Source of the DNA: Brienomyrus brachyistius
Lineage: Eukaryota; Chordata; Actinopteri; Osteoglossiformes; Mormyridae
Length of the DNA stretch: 64,000 bases
Direction: 5' to 3'
NCBI RefSeq assembly: GCF_023856365.1
Contig: NC_064535.1
Span: 13,102,363 to 13,166,362, forward strand
The notes under the pieces were generated by a model. It ran no database searches, was not told the DNA's origin, and worked only from the letters and a program-made list of their open reading frames with translations. Within the stretch, counting starts at the first letter, position 1, and each line of letters starts with the position of its first letter. Of the stretch, positions 54,126 to 64,000 are shown in pieces. A program made the translations under genes and the position numbers.

Positions 54126-57100
54126 ATAAAATATGTGTATGTATGTTTGGGGTTGCTGGTTAAGCAGTGGTATGGTTGACCTTTTCTTTACAGCAGCATG
54201 GTTTGTTTTTCCAGTGCAAAGATTTTGTAATTGTTTTTCAGAATAATAGCCGTACTTGTTGTGGACATGTATGGTGGTGCTAAATGCTTTTGGTATGTAG
54301 ATGTTCTCCAGTTAAAATGTATGCTTTGCATATCTCATTCTAAGAAGGGTGGCAGCTCTTTCATTTTATGGGTCACTCCTGTGTGTTTAATAACACATCT
54401 CTTTTCTTTGTCTTTCAGGAGTTTGCATTTGGCAAAAGCAAGAGATCTGCAGTCAACATCCACCCTAGAGCAGTTCATGGCCAAACTGTGTCTCCATCAC
54501 CAGCAGCAGATTGCAGATGCCCTGGGTTTCCTGAAGACTGAAGTTAAGGCTGTTGTAGCGCCCCCCCGAGCCCCAGATCACACAGATTCCAATCCAGCAT
54601 CCCAGCAGCATGCAGCCATGGATGTAGAAGGAGTGGACAGCGAGAGAGGACCTACCAGCATAACGGGTTGCAGAAGCTTGGTTCCAGAAGAGCCCGCTCA
54701 GGGAGCGTGTACATCCAGTACCGCTGATGGACTCTCTGCTCAGCAGAAGCATGCCAACACCCTGTATCTCCATGGACATTGTTCAGAAGACGGGGGAGAC
54801 TCCTTATTGTCACTGGACATTATCAAAAGTGCTGACGGAGAGAACCGTGTCCATAGTAACGTGTTGAATGCTGCAGGGGAAAAGTCTGACAGTCTGGTTG
54901 AAGTGAATTTGTCAAGCTCTTCTCACCCTGTGGAAGGCACTTTAGAGGAGCGACAGTGCAATCCTAATACTCCCTCAAGTAGAGGTGGGTCTCATCCTGT
55001 GACACTTGATTCGTCTTCAGTAAGGCATGGTCAGGGTTTCTGTCCTCTGCATCTCACAGGACAGACAGGCTCTTCTGGGAATACCAAAGACTTCTTGGCT
55101 GGGCCCTACCCTGTGCCAGAGACCTCAAAGACAAGCTGCGCTATTTCCCCTAGGAAAGCTCGAAAAAGTAGGAGGAGGCTTTACCCTCTGGCCCGGGACT
55201 TTTCTGTTTGTCGGGTCGATTATGATGGCCATTATGACATTGTGTACGTTAGCAAGCCGGTAACAGAAAGTGAGGTCTGTCCCCGGCACCGCTTGCCCCT
55301 TCGGCAGAATGCCAGGAAGAGCACGCGAGGTCACACGTATTTAGATGAGATCTGGCAGTTGAAAACGGTCCGAACGCTCTCTTTAAAAGCTAAGGACAAT
55401 GAGAAGGGTGACTGGCCTGCTCCGATAGCTGCAAGTAACACACTGGTTACCCCTGTGCAAGTTCCTGGTAAGCCAGATGGTGTCCCTCCAGTAGATATAC
55501 CACTTGCTGGGGGCTGTGAAGAGGCAATCAGTCAGAACGAGCCTGGGGAGGAGCCAGCCGAGATTGTAACTGCCGAGTGGAACAGAATAGCGTTCACAGA
55601 TTCTGAGTGTCCCAGAGGAGGCAGCCCGACAAGCCACACACAGAATGAGGAGCAGCCTCTTGCTCCTGTCAGGCATCAGGATGCGGTACTTGACGAGCAG
55701 GAGGTTTTGGATCCCACCAGCATCATGGCACTTCTCGAGGATGCCAGAGAGCAGTCGGATGACCCTGGTGGGCATGAAAATGTGCAGCCGCCTGATATTC
55801 TGCCGCCTGATATTCTACCACCTGAAATTGAGGGAGCACCAGCTCCATTTGTGTCAGATACCATGTCGACAGAAGATGGGCTACTTGATTATGCTGAGGC
55901 TGAAACGTGTTTGCAGGAAAATCAACCCACTGAACCACCGGAAGAAGAGATACTGTCAAAAGACAACCCTGCTGTAGAAAGAGAAGAGGGAGTTCAGGCA
56001 ACAATGGATGAGCTGGAAAAACAAGGGAATGAATCTGCCTGCCTGGAAACGCACAACATACTCCATGAGACAAGCGAGGTGGAGATACCACCACCAACTG
56101 AGCCAGAATCTGCTACGCTATTAGTGCAGCTTGAGAAGGATGGAGCATTGAATGAAGAGACGGTAGTCGTGCCGGTAAGCATAAGCACAAAAAAGGTAAA
56201 TGAAAGTGATGTTGCAACTCTGGATAGGTGCTTGCGAAGTACTAAAAAGACAAGCTTGTCTGCGTTGGTGAAACTTTGCGATACTGCTGAAGAAATGCCC
56301 GAAGCATCAGAGGAGGATATCTCAGAAAGCCCAAGGCAGAATCTCAGAACGCATAGAACTGCAGATGTGAAACAGAGGGACGAGCCTGGCCGAGTGTTGC
56401 GCTCCTCTTCTGTAGGGAAAGCCAACACTGACCAAGTAGAAGGAGCCATACAGACAAGGAGCCGGCCAAAGCTGACATTGATAAAGGGAGGGGTGAACGA
56501 CAGTGGGATACAGGTCAACACAGGGCCCAGCACAGAGATGGAGAGCCCAATGGTAGCCAAGGACAGCCGGGAGAGGAAAGCAACCATGTCCCCACGCGAT
56601 TGCCTGAGGACAGATGCCAAGGTAGCTGGTGCCATGGAAACGTGTGGAAAAATGCAACTGAGAAAGGACAGCGAAGGTGTCTGCGCTAGTGAAAGCTTGA
56701 GCTTGATGACTTCAGGTAAAAATCACTTTGGATCCAAGCAGCTGCATAGTCTGGACTATCTCCTGAAAACCAGGCCAGAGAAGCAGGCACTGAAACAGAA
56801 GGACACCGATAAGTTTGGCCTGTGCAAGATGGAGCTTTTGGGCTCAAGCCCTCATAAGTTTGTCGGTATCCTAAAAAAGGAAGAGAACCAGCAACTCATC
56901 AGCAGTCTAAATAACAAGTATGACAAAATGCAGAGGGGCTGGATTCAGATTGACAGAGTGGGTCAGCACATGACAGGTAGACCCAAGAACAGGGCAGACC
57001 GACTGAAGGAGATCTGGAAGAGTAAACGGAGAGTCCGAAAGGTGAAGTGTGTCGGTCAGCTAAAATCCTCGCCGGTGCACATGCTGTTTACGAAGACTTT

Positions 57101-58112
57101 TGACCTGAGCACTATCTGTCACTGGTTTTTACAGACCACTGAAACGAAATCACTTGTGATCACTAAAAAAGCTAACACGAGACTCTCATCAGAAACTCAA
57201 CTTTGTTTCCATGGTTCCTCTGGCATGCCAGGTTCCTCTCATGGTGTTTTTCCAAGTTTGCAAGCCGAACGCTTAAAAAAGCACCTGAAAAAATTTGCTG
57301 TGGCATCCCCAGTGAAGAGCAATCCCAAGAACCAAAGACTGATATCTAAAGCCTGGGAACGGGGAGACTCTTGTAGCAGAGGGAGGGACATGACAAAAGA
57401 ATTGACCAGAGCCACAGGCATATGTACAAAACGGTACAGTGAGCAGCCCCAGGAGCGTCCTGTACAGACAGCAGACAGTGTGAAGGCTGCAGGGAGAAGC
57501 CCGGCCTCAGCCAGGATCCTCCGAAAGTACTCCAATATCCGAGAGAAGCTGCAGGTCCAGCAACGCACGCTTACACACAAGGCAGTGCACAGAGAAGTGC
57601 TTCAGAAGCTAATGCCCCGGTCAAAGCCAGCAGCGGAGCAAAGGGAAAAGATTGTAGCTGTCGGGAAAAGCCATAGAGAGAGGCGGCCTCCTGCTTCAGT
57701 CAGTCATAAGCCTGTAGAAAAGGTCATCACCAAGGAGACGGGAGCCAAGAAAAGGTTATCGGCAGCTCTGAGTGAGAAGAACCATGACGAGCCAAAACGG
57801 TGTCTGAAAGTCAGCAGCAACGCTGACACTTCTCCACCATGCCCATCGAATTCAAGGTCGAAAAAGAAAGCTGCCGTGTCGCCAAGAGAGGCCAAAGTGC
57901 ATGGGAAGGTGCTCAGGAGCAGTGTTCCAGGGCGTGGGCTCCCTGAACACATGGTAGAAGTTAAGCCATCTGTCCAAGACCAAGTGGTGACAAGGTCTCA
58001 GAGGAAGACTGAGATCACAGCCACGAGCAGCGTGTCAAGATCTGGCATGAAGCGAACGCTGGACCTCAAAGTAGCACCAGCCAAGCGTACCAGAGCATCG
58101 CATTTAAAATGA
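45554..58112 (+). CDS. lcor: ligand-dependent corepressor, long C10orf12/PALI1-type form
   Basis: LCOR is a nuclear corepressor that recruits CtBP and HDACs; its long form joined to the C10orf12 exon (PALI1) binds PRC2. Exons seen: 45554-45650, 46994-47061, 49517-49641, 49813-50093, 51132-51219, 54419-58112. Exon 1 encodes the conserved [20 protein letters not shown] and exon 2 ALEGLF. Later exons carry [18 protein letters not shown], the CtBP motifs PLDLT and VLDLST, then the giant exon. Three irregularities stand out: exon 2 ends in phase 0 whereas the good frame of the 49517 exon needs phase 2, so an exon is missing or lost; the exon at 49813 changes frame between about 49963 and 49985; and no Psq helix-turn-helix exon of short LCOR was found. 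From ATG 50027 onward all phases are intact, giving 1282 residues. Gene identity is secure; the N-terminal model is not. Confidence 0.85.
46994..47061 (+). CDS. lcor: lcor second coding exon
   Basis: Begins after TTTTTCCAG at 46993, completes the Gly codon of exon 1 and encodes [20 protein letters not shown] plus SK, then donor GTAGGA. It corresponds to the FESILEGLF segment of LCOR/LCORL. It ends in phase 0. Confidence 0.8.
47062..49516 (+). other. lcor intron, expected to hide one more exon
   Basis: LCOR and LCORL normally continue after the LEGLF exon with a Cys-containing segment of the type DWS.DE.C.FC. I looked for it in this 2.45 kb and did not find a convincing match. Simple repeats seen include (GT)n at 49136-49169 followed by (GA)n to 49200, and G/C runs near 47758 and 49301. 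Confidence 0.5.
49517..49641 (+). CDS. lcor: lcor exon encoding FLNATFY
   Basis: Acceptor TTTCATTTAG, donor GTGAGT at 49642. In the frame that continues correctly into the next exon it encodes [20 protein letters not shown] then TFY, matching the LCOR coiled segment before LVAREIMQRM. That frame needs two bases from the preceding exon. The frame dictated by exon 2 (phase 0) opens EHFFGSNNQ and then meets TAA TAG. Confidence 0.65.
49813..50093 (+). CDS. lcor: lcor exon with internal frame break and CtBP motif
   Basis: Acceptor CAG at 49810-49812, donor GTGAGG at 50094. The 5' part, frame starting ACG CAC, reads [20 protein letters not shown] ... KDQSLPAS, then meets TGA at 49978. The 3' part, one base out of register, reads [20 protein letters not shown] then SPLDLTIRK and continues correctly into the exon at 51132. 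Both halves match LCOR. Position 50027 is an ATG opening the downstream frame. The human LxxLL box before MADQDSP (LSKLL) is LGVLP here. Confidence 0.75.
50199..50663. repeat. TA-flanked terminal-inverted-repeat element, 465 bp
   Basis: The left end TAGTAAAATCCTGTTATAAG and the right end CATTATAATGGGATTTTACTG are inverted repeats with few mismatches, and TA flanks both (50197-50198, 50664-50665). The motif TCCGTTATA recurs inside in both orientations. This is a non-autonomous pogo/mariner-type element in the lcor intron, with no transposase frame. Confidence 0.88.
50711..50780. other. 24-bp inverted repeat containing paired CTCF-like cores
   Basis: Arms 50711-50734 and 50757-50780 pair at 23 of 24 positions around a 22-base loop. 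Each arm starts with CCACTAGATGGTG or its complement, which resembles the CTCF core. It lies 48 bases beyond the MITE ending at 50663. Confidence 0.75.
51132..51219 (+). CDS. lcor: lcor exon with VLDLSTK motif
   Basis: Acceptor GTGCAG, donor GTAAGC at 51220. With the preceding G it encodes [20 protein letters not shown] then [15 protein letters not shown] is the second CtBP-binding motif known from LCOR. It leaves GG, which joins G of the 54419 exon to make Gly, so the splice to the giant exon is in frame. Reading through the donor gives TAA immediately. Confidence 0.9.
51220..54418 (+). other. lcor intron; microsatellites, no helix-turn-helix exon seen
   Basis: In mammals the terminal exon of short LCOR, with its Psq helix-turn-helix, lies between the VLDLST exon and the C10orf12 exon. 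I found no open stretch here encoding a Psq domain. The interval holds a G run at 52118-52135, a C run at 53837-53856 and a (TA)n/(TG)n tract at about 53995-54120. Confidence 0.6.
53995..54120. repeat. (TA)n-(TG)n-(TA)n microsatellite
   Basis: About 40 bases of TA, 18 of TG, then about 65 of TA. Such tracts slip easily, so the assembled length may not be exact. It ends about 300 bases before the acceptor of the giant lcor exon. Confidence 0.95.
54419..58112 (+). CDS. lcor: lcor giant terminal exon (C10orf12/PALI1 homologous)
   Basis: A single uninterrupted 3694-nt exon, acceptor TTTGTCTTTCAG, stop TGA at 58110. It encodes about 1230 residues. It opens [24 protein letters not shown], followed by a conserved-looking helical stretch. 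A long acidic, Pro/Glu-rich, probably disordered middle contains a short direct repeat [14 protein letters not shown] at about 55789-55830. A conserved block at about 56745-57210 includes [34 protein letters not shown] and a strongly basic [17 protein letters not shown], then [20 protein letters not shown]. This corresponds to the PRC2-interacting/DUF4553-like part of PALI1. The C-terminus is Lys/Arg-rich ([19 protein letters not shown]), likely nuclear-targeting. The apparent upstream start at 54231 is intronic and should not be used. Purifying selection is suggested by nearly 3.7 kb without an indel. Confidence 0.9.
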
Positions 58113-58520
58113 GACGTTTACGGACAGCTGGACCCACCAGGATCATCAAGTTTAAGATGGTTACAGTTGTGTTTGGGGGAAATAATGGATACACTTGACT
58201 TTATTTTTGCTCTGTGTGTGTGCGTGTTTTTTAAATGGTGACGGGGACATATTTAAAAGTGGTTTTGAAGTGATTTGAGTGTGTGTATCTGGTTGGGAAC
58301 ACTGGTCAGACTGCTGGCCAGAGATAGAAGAGGCTTGTTGGTGTCTATCAGAGAGCCAGCTGGGCTGTAGAGGCCCTGTCAGCTGCTGCTGATGCTGCTG
58401 CTACTGTTGAGGACTTGGATCCTCTAGTTTCCTGTTACTCTACTTGCAATCAGAGTAGGAGCATGGTTTTAATGAGGTGCCTTATTTATCAATATTTAAA
58501 GTAATAAAGGTGAAGCAAGG
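58113..58520 (+). other. lcor 3' UTR with polyadenylation signal
   Basis: The sequence after the stop is T/G-rich; AATAAA is at 58503-58508, about 390 bases downstream of the stop. A longer UTR is possible, since LCOR mRNAs are long in other vertebrates. Confidence 0.55.
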
Positions 58521-60761
58521 GGGAAGGCTTGCTTTTCTACTTATTGCACAGACCCACGATCCTCCAGGGGTTGGGGCGTGTCTTCCTACAGGGGATTAAG
58601 GCCGGTCCCTGCTTCCATACTTCACTTGACTTGTATAGAAATTTTGCAAGCAGGCCATCTTCCTTTCAGAAGGGCCGGGAGACACAGAAGTTTATATTAG
58701 CGATCAGAACCGTTGTTGAACTGTGACAGATATAGTATTGTGTACATTTTACTGTGGCTGTTTTTTTTGTGTTGATATTTCTGAAGTAGGTCGCATCTGT
58801 GACTTTTCAGGTCCTCGTCAGCAGTGCAGTGTCATTTATAATTGATTTTTTTTTTTTTTGTACCAAAGTGTGATAAGTACCCATGTGGCACAGTGAGGAA
58901 TTGGGTTGCTGGGAAATTTGTTCCTTTTTTGTGAGAATGTGACGAGCGCACGTTGAACTTAACAGACCACCACCAGGAACAAACGAGTCCAAACAGGCTT
59001 TTACTCTGTTCTTGTCCCACCAATGTTTCGATACTTTGACTGCTGTGACAGGTTGGTCTCTGTGGCATCATGGGTATTTTATTTATTTATCTGGACTTTT
59101 TATAAGAGGCCAAGTATGATGATGTGAAAGCCTGTGTCTCAGCAGCCGCGGTGTCTGTGAGCATGGCCCTTCCCCTGCAGTGAGGAGGGTCAACAGGCCC
59201 CATCTCTGGGGCCTTGTCAGATGGCTTTCAGCGGCACAATAAAATGGCTTCCTTCATTATGTTTATTGGCGTCGTCCTTGGATGGTGCATCGCAGTACAG
59301 ACCCCCCCCCCACCCAGTGTGAAAATGCTATGTCTGTCACCCGCACTCTCTCACATGCTTTTGACAAGTTCTTTTGTCCAGCATTTGCAGTTGGCTTGAT
59401 CTTTAAGTAATACCAGACTTTTCTAAATGCCTGTTGGGCTTTTTGGAAGAGAATCCAAGTACACCGATGCCAGACGACATCAGGTAGGTGTGAAACACAG
59501 CTTGTGCATTTTCCTGAACAAAAAAAAAAAAAAACGGGTAGATGAGATGCGGCGAAGTCGTCCTGTTGGCACAAGCTCTGTTTAACTGCAACTCGCAATG
59601 CTGTTGTGTTAAATCCATCCTGGCTGAGCATAGGAAAGGGAGATGGTAAATGATACAGCCTTCCTGCTGAGGTAAAGCAGCACCTGCATGCAAGTGCTAT
59701 ACAGACTCATAATGCCTGTTGGAATGTCAAGTTGGCATCCCTGGCTGTGATGACGCTTCGCTGGCCACAGGCGTTAGTGTCTCTGTTAAAAACAGTGCCA
59801 ACTAGGCTGTGATCATTTAATGATTGTCGGTTTCTATAAGGGCACAATCCACTTAAATGCTGCTTGAACATTAGCACGTTTCTTTTCCCCATTAGGAGTG
59901 ATGTGTTGTGATCTGTGTCACCAATAGAGGGAGGTAAAGGCACTGCTCATCCTCTTGGCCTACAGGACATCTGCTGCACCATGCCTTGTACTGGTGGCAC
60001 AGCACAGTCCCCCCCTTCCAACTACGGTGTGACGACTCAAGCTCAGAATTCTCTAACCTACAGAGTGGCTTTTAGTGCAGATCCTCAACTTTTCCTCCTC
60101 TTGTCGCTGTCAGATTATGCTTTGTTGCAAGTTCATATTAGACTGTGTTTTGCTACACATATATAGTTGTCTCAGACACGGTTGTACCCTCGAGGGTGGG
60201 GTATCACTCTCTTGGTTGTGTGTCTGCTGTACCCTAACTTAAGGGGTCACAGTGGAACTGGGTATGCAGAAAGAAATTTCAGTAAGCTGGTTAAGTAGGT
60301 GATGTATAGAAAAATGTAATGGCATAAGGGAATAGAGGTACATTGTTGTTGAAGTGCAAACTTAAAAAGGAGAGGGGAAAAAAGACTGAAGCATGAACTA
60401 GAATATTACATAACTTCCCACAGTAGGAATGGGAAACACCCCCCCAACATGGAAACTGGAACAGTCCATAACACCACAACTGAGAACAATCCAGGGAACA
60501 ACCCAGGAGACACCACCCCATCACCAGGTGTGGTGGGTTGGCACACAAACCATTCATTCGCAACAGCTAAGGAGAGAATTTACCAGTTAGATATACAAGA
60601 TGATTAGGAGGCAAGATTCAACAGGGGTACAGTGAGCAGTTTTAGCCAGGACGTCACCCCTATTCTTTTATGCCCTCAAAGAGTCAGGACTTCAGTTTTG
60701 TGTCTCATCCAAAGGACGGCACCATTTGTTTTGTTTTTTTACAGCAGTGTTCCTGTCACTG

Positions 60762-60890
60762 CATGGGGATCCACACTGACCACAGGATGGGCTAACCTGT
60801 CCCTGTACTGGGGCACTGGGATCCACACTGACGACAGGATGGGCTAACCTGTCCCTGCACTGGGATCCACACTGACCACATGATAGGCTA
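60762..60890. repeat. tandem repeat, about 45-60 bp, three copies
   Basis: GGGATCCACACTGACCACAG and GATGGGCTAACCTGTCCCTG recur three times with small changes and variable spacing, directly before the 5S-like fragment. Confidence 0.75.
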
Positions 60891-60941
60891 ACCTATTGGC
60901 CACACCAAACACCTCTTCCAGCAGCAACCCGGCTTTCCTAG

Positions 60942-60995
60942 TTAGTCTCCAATCCAAGTACTGGCCAGGCCCAAACCTGCTTAGCTTCCTATGGA
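60942..60995 (-). repeat. 5S rRNA-derived fragment
   Basis: The plus strand reads AGTCTCCAATCCAAGTACTG, then GCCAGGCCCAAACCTGCTTAGCTTCC. Its complement matches the middle of vertebrate 5S rRNA: GGAAGCTAAGCAGG..., GGGCCTGG, GTACTTGGAT-GGAGAC. Only about 50 bases are preserved, with substitutions, so it is a pseudogene fragment or part of a 5S-derived SINE. Confidence 0.75.
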
Positions 60996-61039
60996 TTACC
61001 TATTCTGAACACAGGTGGTATGGCTGCTGACATACTTAT

Positions 61040-61205
61040 CAGTGATTTGGTAACTAGAATTAACTTGAGCATGTTGTTGGACTGTGGGGAAAAATGGGAG
61101 CACCTGGAGGACACCCCACGATGACATGGGGAAACCATGGCAAAGACTTGAACCCTGGTCCTGGAGGTATGAGGCAACAATGCTAACCACTGCACCAGCA
61201 TGCCA
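61040..61205 (-). repeat. inverted SINE copy with intact head
   Basis: Contains GGACTGTGGGGAAAAATGGG, CACCCCACGATGACATGGGG, an inverted B box in GACTTGAACCCTGG, and the inverted head ending CACTGCACCAGCATGCC. This joins the head seen at 23868 to the body seen at 35696 and shows that they are one family. Confidence 0.7.
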
Positions 61206-61265
61206 CAATCGCACCTCCCAAATTGTGACATTTACAACAGAAAAGATATGTTGGATTTGGATGTG

Positions 61266-61497
61266 TTAGACTTTATCAGAAATGTTATCTTTGAACCTCA
61301 ATGTATTTAATCTAGGGATCAACTTTGTCATTGATGTCCCAACCATCCACCCTGCTTCCTCCACAAACCTGTCAGCATCTTTGTCCAGACTCAGAGACAC
61401 TTCTAGCAGGGCCTTCCCTTTCTGTCTGAGTGCCTCTAGCTGGTCCTCTGCTGCCTTCCATCTTTGCCCTTGAACAGCAGCCTCCTTCTTTGGCTCC
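61266..61497 (-). pseudogene. coding-like helical C-terminal fragment, origin unknown
   Basis: One minus-strand frame is open for about 77 codons between stops. It reads EAAVQGQRWKAAEDQLEALR, then QKGKALLEVSLSLDKDADRF and KLIPRLNTLRFKDNISDKV before TAA at 61266-61268. Charged, heptad-like composition suggests a coiled coil. Similar helices end many transposon-associated proteins of fish, but I cannot name the family. There is no start codon in frame, so it is at most a decayed fragment or an exon. Confidence 0.3.
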
Positions 61498-63214
61498 TAG
61501 TCCAGGCAGCTGATGCATCTGACCGCAAGAGTTCCTCAGTCATTGGGAGCTCCCCCGCAGGCTGACGTAGATGTATAGCCTAGAGAGGTGCACAAGCATG
61601 GTGTCTATCCTTGACCCCATCCCATCTGTCCTGACTCCATCCTTGCTGCCATCAACACACCAGCAGTACAGTGTTTAAACATCTCCATATTTGCCTTAAA
61701 TATCTTAAAAATATATTAAATTACTCACTTGGCACTTTTCCTCCAAATATTTATTTTGTATTATTCAGACCAAATTATTCAAACATTTTTATTCTGAAAA
61801 GGAAAGCTTAGAACTCATCTGAAATCACTGAAGAACTTTTCCTGCGTCTTTTCCATGTTTGAGAGCGAGGCGCATGGTTTCTCCTGTATTTCGACAGACT
61901 GTTCTTCAGCAGCCCTGTACAGCCCAGGCCACATCGCTCCCAGCTGATGTTGGTGAGAACAAATAACTTAACGGAACAAAAGGACTTGTAATTAATGTAG
62001 CAGATTTAAGAATATGCATATACGAGCAGTTTAATTATCCTTACCATCCATTTTATTACCATCCCTGCAGGATGGCCGTAAAGACCATCCCCATTCCCGC
62101 CATTAATGCAGGAATGTTTTATTCCCAGTACCACAGATATCCGCAGTATTACCACTTCCACCATTCCCGCCCAGCCCTCTAGTATAGACCACAATTAGCT
62201 CCTCCATGTCGCCCAGCCTGCCCCGCGTGCAGCAGCTCATGAAGTTTCCAATTTACAGTCAGTCCATCTATGGAAATGAACACTGGAATGTACAGGTTCA
62301 TTTGGTCTGCTGTGTGCACTGAATATAATGAGGATTTATGTCTCTTTGGCACCTATTAATGCTACCTGACTCCTGCATACAGTAGCATGAAATATTTGCA
62401 GGCACCTACCAGAGGGAACTGGCAGAGAGAAGGGGGATATCCCACCCAAGCTTCATGCCTTCTGTGCAGGAGAGCATCACAAAACTGGCAAGAAGCTACA
62501 TCACATTTCCATACGCAGTGGGTGAATAGGAAAAGGTAAAAACAGCGATGTCCAGTTTCCCTAATATAAATGGGACAATCAACTGTACTTGCTCTGCAAT
62601 AAGAGCATCTAGTGAGGCTGCTTCTGCCAAGCACAAGCAGTTTCACTCTAATGGGCAACTCATGTCACATGACTCGTTCATTTTCAGACAGCAGTGTCAC
62701 TACAAGCCTTGCAGACAGGGCTGCATGTGATGGCTGGCTTGTCGGTAAGATGATAAACAGCAAGGAAGTATGGGATATGTGTTATGTCACAAGGTTATGA
62801 CTCATTAGAGTAGCTGTAGTCACTGCCTGAGGCCTGCAGGGAACAGCGGCTAACCCCACAGTCGCTGGCTCCTAACCCTTCCCCTCACCGCCAGGGGGCA
62901 AAGAGGCACATGCTACCGCGTGATTAGCTGTAGAGCACACAATAGGGCACTTCAAATACACGTGGCAGTGTCCGGATGCAGCAGGTGGGAAACTTGTACA
63001 ACCCAACCAAAGTTTGCAGCCTGACAGTGCTGTGCGCTGTGCTTCATTACGTGGACCAGCGGAACAAACTTTTTAGCCCCCGACCTGCTTGATTTGCAGT
63101 CATAATCTGGACTTGCATCACCACACACCTAACACACCCCATGCCACTCCAGCGGTGGCACCCCATGCAGATGTGATGTGCCGCTTGTGAAGAACACGAG
63201 CAATGGTGTACGTT

Positions 63215-63470
63215 TTACCAAGATCCTTTAATGAAATAGATATTTCGCCTAGTAGTCTTCTCATTTCCCGGAGCTCTCGTCATCTCCTGCATTGCTGTGA
63301 TGGTGTCCCTTTGCGTCTGTAATACTGCATCCGTAAGGACGCGGCCACTGTTGGTTGCTGTCGGAGCACGTGGCAATGGGGTCTGCGTCTCTCGCGAAAC
63401 TCTCTCGGGATTGGGTACACCTGAGTCGTCCACAGCAAATCCTGCGCCAGGTTCCACAACCACTGATACA
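63215..63470 (-). pseudogene. possible terminal exon of a transposon-associated gene
   Basis: A minus-strand frame opens just after a good acceptor (TTTTTGTGTATCAG) near 63460. It encodes VVEPGAGFAVDDSGVPNPER, then VLTDAVLQTQRDTITAMQEM and a short basic tail before TAA. The layout (acidic/Pro linker, then a Gln/Thr-rich helix, then stop) is like the C-terminal exon of Myb/SANT-like proteins linked to Harbinger elements. That assignment is a guess. Confidence 0.25.
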
Positions 63471-64000
63471 CAAAAAGAATTATTTTAAAACAAAGTAATT
63501 CCATTCATTTGTTTGATCAACAAAATGCTTACTTGCAGTTTTCTTTCAGAAGCGAAATGGCTTTACCTCACCTACCCCATCGGTATCTCCCAAATTCTCT
63601 GTCAAGCCACTGCATAATAGGACACCCACTATAGATGCCATATGCATGTCAAAATTTGAGTGTGATGTGGTTTTTCCCAAAACGAAGAAGAGTCACACAG
63701 GCCCTGTGCACAGCAAGGCTTTTCTACCCCTCTGCTGTCATCCATTTTGTTTTGTTTTTTTATTTATTTCAGGTGCAGTGGGTTCTGTAGAGCTGACTGA
63801 ATTTACTACAGCACTGATGTGTTGCTTAGCTTCCCAAACCTTTGTGATTTTTTTTTGTGATCAAATTTTTATTAAAGAAAAATCACAGGAATCAAGTAAA
63901 AATTTACCATAGTATACAACAAACACCCCAACCCCCAACCTTTCCCCGAGACAGCCCAAGAGAAGCATACTTTCGCACTGAAATTTAGCCACCACAGAGA

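Larger units (their letters stand above)
58521..64000. other. downstream of lcor: repeats and weak coding-like fragments
   Basis: No complete gene was recognised. Poly-T/A runs lie near 58849 and 59521. The interval contains a 60-bp tandem repeat (60762-60890), a 5S-like fragment (60942-60995), an inverted SINE (61040-61205) and two minus-strand coding-like fragments (61266-61497 and 63215-63470). It may still be within a longer lcor transcript. Confidence 0.5.

Noticed and set aside
53918..54163. 81-codon frame of Ile/Tyr repeats
   Set aside because: It is a translation of the (TA)n/(TG)n microsatellite.
54231..54418. Upstream 63 codons of the giant lcor open frame, including its apparent first Met
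   Set aside because: This segment precedes a strong polypyrimidine tract and CAG acceptor, is AT-rich, and the splice phase from 51219 joins exactly at 54419.
55994..56635. Antisense frame of 213 codons opposite the giant lcor exon
   Set aside because: It is a shadow of the GC-biased coding exon; no independent support.

Overview
The window looks like nuclear DNA of a ray-finned fish, probably a teleost. It carries intron-rich vertebrate genes with canonical GT-AG boundaries, abundant microsatellites, short DNA-transposon relics bounded by TA, and a SINE-like family ending in a (GATG)n tail. The species cannot be fixed from the sequence. There are no prokaryotic features.

Five protein-coding genes are supported by spliced exons whose reading phases I checked by hand. 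(1) Positions 1-19103, + strand: the 3' six coding exons of hpse2 (heparanase-2), with very large repeat-rich introns. (2) 25278-30145, + strand: a complete compact 17-coding-exon hps1 (BLOC-3 subunit, 667 residues), with one AT-AC (U12-type) intron and one GC-AG intron. (3) 30781-32920, - strand: a five-exon lactosylceramide alpha-2,3-sialyltransferase of the ST3GAL5 (GM3 synthase) type, 353 residues, tail-to-tail with hps1. (4) 39848-43187, - strand: morn4, four coding exons, 146 residues, with a GC-AG first intron. (5) 45554-58112, + strand: lcor, ending in a 3.7 kb exon corresponding to the C10orf12/PALI1 (PRC2-associated) long form. HPSE2, HPS1, MORN4 and LCOR all map to human 10q24, so this is a conserved synteny block.

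The most unusual locus is lcor. The CtBP motifs and the huge PRC2-type exon are intact and in frame with each other from an internal ATG at 50027. Upstream of that ATG there is a one-base frame break inside the exon, the nuclear-receptor LxxLL box reads LGVLP, and no exon for the Psq helix-turn-helix of short LCOR was found in the window. This copy may have kept the CtBP/Polycomb role and lost the nuclear-receptor corepressor role, or the break may be an assembly error.

The rest is intronic or intergenic. It holds four clear tandem arrays inside hpse2 introns (27-bp, 11-bp, 45-bp and 19-bp units), several terminal-inverted-repeat elements, an LTR-like TG...CA element, scattered SINE copies, a 5S-rRNA-like fragment and two weak coding-like fragments near the right end. 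I found no tRNA gene, CRISPR array or intact autonomous transposon.
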